From Xylanimonas allomyrinae (lineage in GTDB: Bacteria > Actinomycetota > Actinomycetes > Actinomycetales > Cellulomonadaceae), in contig NZ_CP035495.1 in NCBI RefSeq assembly GCF_004135345.1, positions 2,294,001 to 2,358,000 of the forward strand: 64,000 bases of DNA. The letters are read 5' to 3'. Under the pieces are notes generated by a model that was given only the letters and a program-made list of their open reading frames with translations, had not been told where the DNA came from and made no database searches. The first letter of the stretch is position 1, and each line of letters begins with the position of its first letter. Both the position numbers and the translations under genes were made by a program. Positions 19,348 to 27,436 of the stretch are shown one piece after another.

Positions 19348-20594
19348 CTCTTCGACACCAGGCCCCGCGTGTCGACGAACTTTGCGGAGTTCTCCCGGAT
19401 CTGGTCCGCCTCGATCCGGAACGCGGTGTGGTCGACGAGGACCACCGTCGCGTCGGATGCGGCGAGCGCGGTATCGAGGCTCACCAGCTCGATGTTGTGG
19501 CTGTCGGAAAGCTCGGTCGGCAGTGCATCGATATGGGGCTCCACCGCGAGGATTCTCCCGGAGGCGTACTCGCCCGACAGGGTCTTCGCGATCCTGAGTG
19601 CGGGAGACTCGCGCAGGTCGTCGATGTCCGGCTTGAACGCGATTCCGAGCAGCGCCACCGTCGGCGCTTCGGAGTCTTGCAGCATCTCGTGGACCTGGTC
19701 GATCACCCAGCCGGGCTTGGCGTCGTTGACCTCACGGGCGGTGCGAATCAGCCGGGACGCCTCCGGTTCGGCATCCACGATGAACCAGGGGTCGACGGCG
19801 ATGCAGTGCCCGCCGACGCCGGGGCCAGGCTGCAGGATGTTGACCCGTGGGTGGTGGTTGGCGAGACTGATCAGCTCCCAGATGTCGATGCCGAGGTTCT
19901 TCGCGATGATCGACAGCTCGTTCGCGAACGCGATGTTGACGTCGCGGTACGAGTTCTCGACAAGTTTCGCCATCTCGGCCGTGACGGCGTTGGTGAGCAG
20001 GATCTGCCCCTCGCAGAAGACGGCGTAGAGCTCCTGGGCCCGCAGGGCCGCCTCGTGCGTCAGCCCGCCCACGATCCTGTCGTTCGTCACGAGTTCATGC
20101 ATGACACGACCGGGAAGGACCCGCTCCGGACAGTGAGCCACGTGAATCCGCGGCCCGGTCCTGCCGTCATAGCCCAGATCGGGCCGCACCTCGGTGATCC
20201 AGCGCGCCATCTGCTCCGTCGCTCCCGGCGGCGACGTCGATTCGAGGATGACCAGGGCGTCGTCCCTCAGGTGCGGTGCGAGCGCCCTCGCCGCCGACTC
20301 GATGTACGAGAGGTCCGGCTCGTGGTTGCCCTTGAACGGCGTCGGCACCGCGACGATGAAGGCGTCTGCGGGCTCCGGCTCGGTCGTCGCACGCAGCGTT
20401 CCGCGCTCGATGGCCGCGGCCACGTACGTCGACAGATCGGGCTCGACGAACGGCACGACCCCGCGGTTCACTGCATCGACCGTGCGCGGGTCGACATCGA
20501 CTCCGATCACATCTATGCCATTCGATGCGAGGATGGCGGCCGTCGGGAGGCCTATGTAGCCCAGGCCGACGACGACAACAGAACTGATTCCCAT
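19344..20594 (-). CDS. wecC: UDP-N-acetyl-D-mannosamine dehydrogenase
   Basis: This enzyme oxidises UDP-ManNAc to UDP-ManNAcA with two NAD+. The 416-residue protein has GLGYIGLPTAAILAS, VDVDPRTVDAVN, ESTSPPGATEQ, HCPERVLPG, the Lys/Asn site KLVENSYRDVNIAFANEL, and the catalytic Cys in GPGVGGHCIAVDPWF; the QPGPGVGGHCIAVDP form is typical of WecC. The upstream wecB provides its substrate, although the two genes are 9 kb apart. It lies 11 nt after the neighbouring glycosyltransferase and overlaps the next by four bases, so the three leftward genes form one operon. Confidence 0.93.
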   Translation of the reverse strand: MGISSVVVVGLGYIGLPTAAILASNGIDVIGVDVDPRTVDAVNRGVVPFVEPDLSTYVAAAIERGTLRATTEPEPADAFIVAVPTPFKGNHEPDLSYIESAARALAPHLRDDALVILESTSPPGATEQMARWITEVRPDLGYDGRTGPRIHVAHCPERVLPGRVMHELVTNDRIVGGLTHEAALRAQELYAVFCEGQILLTNAVTAEMAKLVENSYRDVNIAFANELSIIAKNLGIDIWELISLANHHPRVNILQPGPGVGGHCIAVDPWFIVDAEPEASRLIRTAREVNDAKPGWVIDQVHEMLQDSEAPTVALLGIAFKPDIDDLRESPALRIAKTLSGEYASGRILAVEPHIDALPTELSDSHNIELVSLDTALAASDATVVLVDHTAFRIEADQIRENSAKFVDTRGLVSKR

Positions 20595-20605
20595 GGTTCT
20601 CCGAC

Positions 20606-22486
20606 CTATGCCAACACGTGCGCGTTCCCGCGCCCGTAGAACTGGACGTCACCGCTCGCAAGCAGTTCGGTCTCTGTGATGTCCCAGGCGTGCGCGTCGC
20701 TGCGTCGCACCTGGATGAATCCGAAGCGGTCGGCCGAGTAGATCGTCCCGTCCGCCTCGACGACTCCCCGAAGGAACTCGGAGTCCTCGCCGCGACTCAC
20801 CGCGGCGAACGGGACCTTCCGAGCGATCTGACGGCACGCCACGATCGTGGGTCCCATCACGAATTCGGTGAAGCGGTGCTCCCTCTCCGCGAAGCGCAGC
20901 ACGGTCGCATCGGCGCCGGAGAGGTACATGTAGTGCGCCTGCTTTCCTACGACGTCCGCGCCCGAGTACGTCAGTGCGTCGAGCTGGTCGCTCAGGTAGT
21001 GGGCGCCGTACACGTCGTCGTCGTCGATCTTGGCCACGACCTCACCGTCGGCCACCCCGACCAGCCGGTTGAGGCACGCCCCCAGGGGCACGTCGGCGTC
21101 GGCATGGAGCAGCACCAGGTTCTCGACGCCCACGTCCCTGGCCAGGACGCGCAGCTCCCGTGCGTCGATCTCGAACCCGTGCGTCAGCAGCGCCACCTGC
21201 AGGTCGACGTCGCGCTGCCCGCCCAGCGTGCCCAGCACATGCTCGAGCCGATGAGGGCGGTTCGTGGAGACGAGCGCCGTGACCGTGGGCCGCGGCCGCA
21301 CGGCCGAGCTCGCCAGCCCGACGTCGTGCAGCACCGACTGCGCGCGCAAGCCGTAGGTGTGCTCGCGCCAGATGCGGCGCTGGGCCCGGTGGACGGCGCG
21401 GTCACGCAGCTCGGGCGATCGCACCAGGGCGCGCAGCAACGCGGTCGCCTGCGTGCGGTCCGTCGCGACGAACACCTCGTCCGGCGCGAAGAACCCGCCA
21501 ACGGCGGCCGACGGCGTCGTCACCACCGGGGTTCCGCAGGCGGTGATCTCGAAGATCCGCCGCGCACACATCGACGGCGAGTCGACCACCGAGTTCACGT
21601 TGAGGAACACCTTGTACTCGCGGTAGGCGGTGAGCATGCGGGGGTAGTCGAGCGATCCGACCACCCGCTCGGCGAAGGGCGGCGGGAACTCGTAGTTCGG
21701 GTCCTCACCCTGGAAGCGGGAGAAGATCTCCAGCCCCGTCTCCATCCGCGCCGACGCGTCCACCGCCGCGCCCAGCAGCATCTCCATCTGCTCGCGTCGC
21801 TCGGGGAACTTCTGCGCGAAGTACGTGCCGGCGAAGGCGATGTCGCGTCTCGGCCCCTGCCCGTGCGTCCGGATCGGGTTGTGGATGGCCGGCTGCACGG
21901 CGAACGTCAGGACGCCGACGCGATCGTGACCCAACGCCTCGGCGTAGGCGGGAACCCGCGCGGCGTCCGTCGTGTAGACGCGGTCGAAGAGCCTGGCGGT
22001 CTCGAGGAAGTCCTCGAAATGCGCGGGGTCCTCCTTGTTCCAGAAGACCGTCGGAATCCCGGCCGCACGCGCGGCCGCCAGCATGTCGACGACGGCGGGA
22101 CGCGGCGCCGTCGGACCGGTGAGGTGGAACTGCCACGCACCCTCGTTCCCGTTCCAGGCGGACTCGACGAAGACGAGGTCGAGCCCGGCCTCGAGATCGG
22201 TGCGCCACGACGTGGGGTGCAACGGCACCTGCCGCCATTCCGGGGCGAACGCGAGACGCGAGAAGTCGTCGAGGATCACGCCGACGCGCACGTCACGGGC
22301 AGGCTTGCGCTCGGGAACACGCCACGGATCGAACGCCAGTCCCTGCCTGGTGACCCTTGCGCCACGGCCCACGGGACCGGTCGCGGCAAGCCTGCGCCGG
22401 TGCGTCGCGAGTTGGCTGAGTCCCCCGCGGCGCAGGTGCCACAGCCCCGTCCGCAGGGCGCGCAGACCGCGGGCTCCTGAACTCAC
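20606..22486 (-). CDS. Two-domain glycosyltransferase (CgeB-like GT-B plus GT2-like GT-A)
   Basis: The 626-residue protein starts with ~60 basic residues, then a GT-B-type domain: VGVILDDFSRLAFAPEW, FVESAWNGNEGAW, FWNKEDPAHFEDFL, DIAFAGTYFAQKFPERRE, FLNVNSVVDSPSMCARRIFEITACG. From ~residue 395 a GT-A domain follows (TVTALVSTNRPHRLEHVLGTL, KIDDDDVYGAHYL with the metal-binding acidic run). Both halves align with the protein at 17234-19347, which has a membrane helix in place of this basic N-terminus. GTG 22486 is supported by a TACGAT box 7 nt upstream. It is the first gene of the leftward operon with wecC. Such fused enzymes could add two different linkages of a repeat unit; that is inference. 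Confidence 0.82.
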   Translation of the reverse strand: MSSGARGLRALRTGLWHLRRGGLSQLATHRRRLAATGPVGRGARVTRQGLAFDPWRVPERKPARDVRVGVILDDFSRLAFAPEWRQVPLHPTSWRTDLEAGLDLVFVESAWNGNEGAWQFHLTGPTAPRPAVVDMLAAARAAGIPTVFWNKEDPAHFEDFLETARLFDRVYTTDAARVPAYAEALGHDRVGVLTFAVQPAIHNPIRTHGQGPRRDIAFAGTYFAQKFPERREQMEMLLGAAVDASARMETGLEIFSRFQGEDPNYEFPPPFAERVVGSLDYPRMLTAYREYKVFLNVNSVVDSPSMCARRIFEITACGTPVVTTPSAAVGGFFAPDEVFVATDRTQATALLRALVRSPELRDRAVHRAQRRIWREHTYGLRAQSVLHDVGLASSAVRPRPTVTALVSTNRPHRLEHVLGTLGGQRDVDLQVALLTHGFEIDARELRVLARDVGVENLVLLHADADVPLGACLNRLVGVADGEVVAKIDDDDVYGAHYLSDQLDALTYSGADVVGKQAHYMYLSGADATVLRFAEREHRFTEFVMGPTIVACRQIARKVPFAAVSRGEDSEFLRGVVEADGTIYSADRFGFIQVRRSDAHAWDITETELLASGDVQFYGRGNAHVLA

Positions 22487-22493
22487 GCCCGGA

Positions 22494-22499
22494 ATCGTA
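22494..22499 (-). promoter_or_regulatory. -10 box, leaderless candidate for the GT-wecC-GT operon
   Basis: On the minus strand TACGAT ends 7 nt before the GTG at 22486, supporting that start and a promoter in front of the three-gene operon. Confidence 0.5.
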
Positions 22500-22632
22500 G
22501 AAACGTTCCGCCGGGTCTACTTCCGATCATTGGCCACGGGAGAGCGGATATCAGACCGCGGCCCCATGAAGTCCGAGCACAGGGCGTTTTTCGCGGTCGG
22601 AAAGAATGCGGCGGGGGCACCGGCGGGCGCAC

Positions 22633-22664
22633 GCCGTCTCGCGCCATCGCTGGCGCGAGACGGC
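22633..22664 (-). terminator. Hairpin downstream of the P-type ATPase gene
   Basis: A perfect 14-bp stem (22633-22646 with 22651-22664) has a 4-nt TCGC loop, 135 nt beyond the ATPase stop. The rest of the 22487-22799 interval holds no supportable gene. Confidence 0.5.
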
Positions 22665-22799
22665 CTTGCGGCACCACCGTCGGAAATCACAGGCACGAGT
22701 GAAGACGAATGACGCGCGCAAAGGCCCCGGTGCGTGAACGTTTCGCGATGGGCCGGCGGCTGGAACGCCGAGCGCGTCTGACGGTGCCCGGGACCGGCC

Positions 22800-24736
22800 C
22801 TACCCGAGCACTCCCGCCGGCGCCTGCGAGACGCTCACGGCACCCGGCTCGCGCGCCGTCCTGCCCGCGCCGCGCCCCCATCGCCCGAGCCCGCCGCCGT
22901 CGGCCGGTCGCCGCCCCGAGCCCATCGCCCGCAGCGCCCACAGGATCGCGACGACGTCGACAACCTCCTGAAGCCACGCCCCCACGACGGCCGGCAGCGC
23001 CCCCGTGGTGGCGAACAGCATGAGCCCCACGCTCACGGCGATGCCGATCCAGATGCTCTGGAGCGCCACGTTCACGGTGTGCCGCCCGATCTCCAGGGTC
23101 TCGGCGACGCGCCCGAGCTCGTCGGGCAGGATGACGACGTCGGCCGACTCGCTCGCCGCGGTCGAGCCGCGCGCGGCCATCGCGATGCCGACATCGGCCG
23201 CGGCGAGCACCGGGGCGTCGTTCACGCCGTCGCCCACCATGACGACGGGCCGATCCGGCAGCCCGCGCACGGCCTCCACCTTGTCGGCAGGCAGGCACCC
23301 GGCGCGCACGTCGTCGATGCCCAGGCGCCCGGCGACGTGGCGGGCGGTGGCCTCCTCGTCGCCCGTGAGCATGACGATGCGGCCGATGCCGCGTGACCGC
23401 AGGGTGGCCACGGTGGCCGCGGCGTCGTCGCGCACCTCGTCGCGCAGCACAAGACACCCGGCGTAGGCGCCGTCGACGGCCACGTGGACGGCGAGCTCGC
23501 CGGGGGCGAGGTCGGCGGCGGCGACCTCCTCCCCCACGACCGCAGCCACGAACGCGCGCTTGCCGACCACGACGTGCGCGCCCTCGACGGTCGCGGTCAC
23601 GCCGCCCGCGGTGGTCTCGGCCACGTCGAACGGGGCGGGAAGCGCGAGGCCACGCGCGGTCGCGGCGTCGACGACCGCCTCGGCGAGCACGTGGGCCGAC
23701 GCCTGCTCGGCGGCGGCGGCCAGCCGCAGGACGACGTCGGCGTCATGCCCGGCGGCGGCGTGGACGCCGGTGAGGGCGGGCGTGCCGCGCGTGAGCGTGC
23801 CGGTCTTGTCGAACGCGAAGGTCGCGGCGCGGTGCAGCTTCTCGAGCGTGGCGCTCGAACGGATGACCGCACCTCGACGGGCGGCGCGGCTCATGCCGGC
23901 CATGAACGCGACGGGCGCGCCGATGATGAGCGGGCACGGCGTCGCGACGACGAGCACCTGCGCGAACCGGACCGGGTCGCCCGACGCCCACCATGCGATG
24001 CCCGCGATCGCGAGCGCCACGGCCGTGAACGGCAGCGCGTACCGGTCGGCCAGGCGCACCATGGGTGCGCGGCTCGCGGCGGCCTCCTCGACGAGCGCGA
24101 CGATGCGCTGGTACTGGGAGTCCTCGGCGCGCTGGGCGACCTCGATCGTCACGGCGGCCGCGCCGTTGATCGCGCCCGAGTACACGGTGTCGCCCGCGAC
24201 GCGCTCCTGCGGCAGCGACTCTCCCGTGAGCGACGAGTCGTCGAACACGCCGGCGTCGGAGACGAGCACGCCGTCGAACGGCACGATCTCGTGCGCGCGC
24301 ACCAGCACGCGCTCGCCGATCTCGACGTCGGCGACGGGCACGTCGCCCACGCCGCCGTCGGGCGCCAGCCGGTGCGCGACGCGGGGGCGTTGGAGGCGAG
24401 CGCGGTCAGGTCGCGGCGAGCCCGCCCGGCCGCGAACTCCTCGAGCGCCTCGCCACCCGTGAGCATGAGCACGATGACGATCGCCGCCCATGTCTCCCCC
24501 ACCGCGACCGTCGAGACGATGGCGGTGACGGCGAGGATGTCGACGCCGAACGTCCCTGCGCGCAGCTCGCGCACCATCGCGACGGCGGCGCGCAGCGCCA
24601 TCGCGCCCGCGAAGGCGCCCAGCAGCCACGGCACGGCCGCCGGGCGGGCGGCGCAGAGCACGCCCGCGGCAGCGATCACAGCGAGGGTCGCGGCCAGGAA
24701 CGGATAGCTGCGCACGGCGAGAAGAATGCGGGGCAC
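22800..24736 (-). pseudogene. P1B-type heavy-metal ATPase, frame broken once
   Basis: The N-terminal four helices (VRSYPFLAATLAVIAAAGVL to LTGGEALEEFAAGRARRDL) are in one frame. After the G5 run 24383-24387 (plus strand) the rest follows in another; one more base gives ASNAPRVAHRLAP and a ~646-residue protein. Visible are the actuator loop SSLTGESLPQ, the membrane metal motif ATPCPLIIGAP, the phosphorylation site FDKTGTLTRG, GDGVNDAP, and WLQEVVDVVAIL near the end. TPCP with QExxD matches the P1B-5 group proposed for Ni/Fe export. There is no N-terminal metal-binding domain and no C-terminal hemerythrin. It is probably intact; the metal is inferred only. Confidence 0.8.
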
Positions 24737-25226
24737 ACTCGATGGTCACCCGCGATTCGGTATTTCTCAAGCAAGCAGAGCCTCACCATATCCGGCATTT
24801 TCACCTGCGAGAAAGGGAAGCCTTACCGAATAGTGATCACCGAACGAGCCGATGCGCACGCGAGTTTCCCTGCCCTGGCGCATGCCCGTGACCTGAGCGA
24901 TGGCGACACCCCGAGATACCACTGGTGAAATCGGCGGGCGCCGCCTCGCCATTCTCGACGCCGCCGGCGTGCCGTGCGGGTTCGACGTCGACGGGTTCTG
25001 CGCCCCTGTGCGATCCCGCGCCCGGCGAGCGCGAGGTCCTCGCTCCTGCAACGATCGGGCTCATCGGCGGCGGCACCTGCCGACCCGTCGGCGGAGCGGC
25101 TCACGTCCTGGCCTCCGTGCGACACCTCGACGCTGCGGTCGCGGTGCCGCCGTATCGTGAGTCGCCGACCGGCCCAGGGTCCGGTCACGGTGGCCGCGCG
25201 GGTGCCGGCGCCGTCCGGCCCGCCTG
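24737..25226. other. Intergenic region without a supportable gene
   Basis: The first ~120 bases beside the ATPase start are visibly richer in A/T than the surroundings and may hold its promoter. Several short open frames of 79-121 codons exist on both strands from 24767 to 25227, but none has a recognisable family pattern or a good start signal. No tRNA or convincing riboswitch fold was seen. Confidence 0.5.
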
Positions 25227-25799
25227 ATGGGGGTTCCTGTGTACTGCGTGCTGTGCGTCTGCACCGGCAACATCTGCCGGTCCCCCGCCGCCGAGCTGCT
25301 GCTGTCGGCGGCGCTGGACGCGTCCGTCCAGGTGACCTCCGCCGGGACGTCGGGGCTGCCCGGGGCGCCGGTGAGCCCGCCGATGGCGGCGCTGCTCGCC
25401 CGCGACGGCATCGCCTCCGACGGCTTCGCGTCCCGCGCGCTCACGGCAGCCGACGTCCGCTCCGCCGACCTCGTGCTCACGCTCACCGCCGCGCACCGTG
25501 CCCTCGTGCTCGACCTCGAGCCGCTCGCCCTGCGGCGCACGTTCGCGCTGGGCGAGCTCGCCCAGCTCGCCTCCGCGGTCACCCCCGCGGAGGTCTCCGG
25601 CGACGACGACGCGGCACGCCTCGCCCGCGTGGCCCAGGCCGCGGTCAAGCGGCGGCACCACTTCGCGGGGGCGCGCCCGCAGGACGACGTCGTCGACCCC
25701 TACCGGAGGGGCGACGCCGCGTACGCGCAGTCCTATGCACAGCTCAAGGAGCACGTGCAGCGGATCGTGGGGGCGCTGCGGGCCTCCGGCACGAGCTGA
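25227..25799 (+). CDS. Low-molecular-weight protein-tyrosine phosphatase (Wzb/Ptp-like)
   Basis: The 190-residue cytoplasmic phosphatase has the P-loop VCTGNICRSPAAE (C-x5-R) right after the first strand and the acid-base DP in DDVVDPYRRGDAAYA near the C-terminus. It has a ~20-residue longer middle than the smallest family members. Such enzymes dephosphorylate capsule tyrosine kinases or other partners; its place between the glycosyltransferases and the priming transferase suggests control of polymer output. No partner BY-kinase lies in the window. ATG 25227 is used; a GTG (V4) nearby is possible. Confidence 0.85.
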   Translation: MGVPVYCVLCVCTGNICRSPAAELLLSAALDASVQVTSAGTSGLPGAPVSPPMAALLARDGIASDGFASRALTAADVRSADLVLTLTAAHRALVLDLEPLALRRTFALGELAQLASAVTPAEVSGDDDAARLARVAQAAVKRRHHFAGARPQDDVVDPYRRGDAAYAQSYAQLKEHVQRIVGALRASGTS

Positions 25800-25830
25800 C
25801 GCACGGCACCTCGGCACATCCCGAAAGCGC

Positions 25831-25866
25831 GGCGGCGGCCCGCCCCCAGAGGGGCGGGCCGCCGCC
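25831..25866. terminator. Bidirectional terminator between phosphatase and permease genes
   Basis: A GC-only hairpin of about 15 bp with a short CAG-type loop lies between the convergent stops at 25799 and 25882. Confidence 0.75.
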
Positions 25867-25881
25867 GTTCGAGCGAGCGCG

Positions 25882-27336
25882 TCAGAACCCGACCCAGCTC
25901 CGCAGCGGCCCCTGCAGGAAGTACAGGACGAACAGCACCGCCGCCCCGTACAGGAACGGGTGCACCGCCTTCGCCTTGCCGACCGCCAGCTTGATGACCA
26001 CGTACGTGATGATGCCCGCACCGATGCCCGCGGTGATCGAGTACGTGAACGGCATGAGCACGATGGTGAGGAACGCGGGCAGCGCGACCTCGTAGTTCTT
26101 CCAGTCGATGCCGGTGACCTGCGTGAGCATGAGGAAACCGACGACGACGAGCGCCGGCGTCGCGGCCTCGTAAGGCACCATCTCGACGACGGGCGCGGCG
26201 AAGATCGCCAGCAGGAACGCGATGCCCGTCACCACGGACGCGAGGCCGGTGCGTGCGCCGTCGCCGACGCCTGCTGCCGACTCGATGTACGAGGTGTTGG
26301 ACGACACCGAACCCACGCCACCGGCGGCTGCCGCCACGGAGTCGACGATGAGGATCTGCCGGGTCTTGGGCGGGTTGCCCTCCTCGTCGAGCAGACCGGC
26401 CTCGCCGCCGACGGCCACCATGGTGCCCATCGTGTCGAAGAAGTCGGCCAGCATGAGCGTGAACACCAGCAGGATGACGGCAATGACGCCGATGTTGCGG
26501 AACGAGCCGAGCAGCGAGAAGTTGCCGAGGATGCCGAAGCTGGGCAGGCCCCAGGAGTCGGTGAGCTGCGGCACGTTGAGCTTCCAGCCGGCCGGGTTGT
26601 CGACCTGCGACCCGAGCGAGCCGATGGCCTCGACGATGATCGCCAGCACGGTGCCGGCGACGATCGCGATGAGGATCGCGCCGCGCACCTTCTTGAGCAT
26701 GAGGATGATCGCGGTGAACAGGCCGACGACGAACACGAGGATCGGCCACGAGCTCAGCGACCCGCCGATGCCCAGCTCGACCGGCGTGGCGAGCGAGGCG
26801 GGGATGCGCACGAACCCGGCGTCGACGAACCCGATGAACGCGATGAACAGGCCGATGCCCACAGAGATCGCGACCTTGATCTCGTGCGGCACCGCCTTGA
26901 ACACCGCCTCCCGGAACCCGGTGAGCACCAGGACCAGGATGATCAGGCCTTCGAGCACGATGATGCCCATGGCGTCGGCCCAGGTCATGCCCGGGATGGT
27001 GGCGATCGAGTAGGCGACGACGGCGTTGAGGCCGAGACCTGCGGCGAGCGCGAGCGGGAAGTTCGCGAAGACGCCCATGAGGATCGTCATGACGCCCGCG
27101 ACGAGCGCGGTGACCGCGGCGATCTGCGCGGTGTCACCCCCGGCGAGCAGCTGCCCGGAGCCGTCGGGCACGTTGCCGAGGATGATCGGGTTGAGCACGA
27201 TGATGTACGCCATCGTGAAGAAGGTGACCAGGCCGCCGCGGATCTCTGTCCCGACGGTCGAGCCACGCTCGGTGATCTTGAAGAAGCGATCGATCGCGCC
27301 CAGCTCCTTGGCCGGCGCGGTGGTCGTGTTGGCCAT
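25882..27336 (-). CDS. NCS2-family nucleobase permease (PbuG-like)
   Basis: The 484-residue protein has 12-14 membrane helices and the family opening FKITERGSTVGTEIRGGLVTFFTMAYIIVLNP (shown here as FKITERGSTV and FFTMAYIIVLNP). Other AzgA/PbuG-type motifs are GLGLNAVVAYS, DFFDTMGTMVAVG and SSNTSYIESAAGVGDGART. These are typical of guanine/hypoxanthine/adenine:H+ symporters rather than uracil or xanthine members. ATG 27336 is chosen over an upstream in-frame ATG at 27366; CACGAT ends 6 nt upstream. It is unrelated to the polysaccharide genes on either side and probably a single-gene unit. Confidence 0.88.
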   Translation of the reverse strand: MANTTTAPAKELGAIDRFFKITERGSTVGTEIRGGLVTFFTMAYIIVLNPIILGNVPDGSGQLLAGGDTAQIAAVTALVAGVMTILMGVFANFPLALAAGLGLNAVVAYSIATIPGMTWADAMGIIVLEGLIILVLVLTGFREAVFKAVPHEIKVAISVGIGLFIAFIGFVDAGFVRIPASLATPVELGIGGSLSSWPILVFVVGLFTAIILMLKKVRGAILIAIVAGTVLAIIVEAIGSLGSQVDNPAGWKLNVPQLTDSWGLPSFGILGNFSLLGSFRNIGVIAVILLVFTLMLADFFDTMGTMVAVGGEAGLLDEEGNPPKTRQILIVDSVAAAAGGVGSVSSNTSYIESAAGVGDGARTGLASVVTGIAFLLAIFAAPVVEMVPYEAATPALVVVGFLMLTQVTGIDWKNYEVALPAFLTIVLMPFTYSITAGIGAGIITYVVIKLAVGKAKAVHPFLYGAAVLFVLYFLQGPLRSWVGF

Positions 27337-27436
27337 GCGCGTATCGTGCCAGGGCCGTGAAGGCAATGTGAATCTGCGGGCGCCGTGGCGCGCTGCGCAG
27401 CCGTCGCGGTCGTTCGGACGACGATGCCCGGAGGCG

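Noticed and set aside
17132-19597. 821-codon plus-strand frame opposite the glycosyltransferase
   Set aside because: Arg/His/Val-rich shadow translation with no domains; the minus strand carries the real gene.
24837-25227. Small open frames of 79-121 codons on both strands
   Set aside because: No recognisable family, no good ribosome-binding site or leaderless -10, and composition like other shadow frames.
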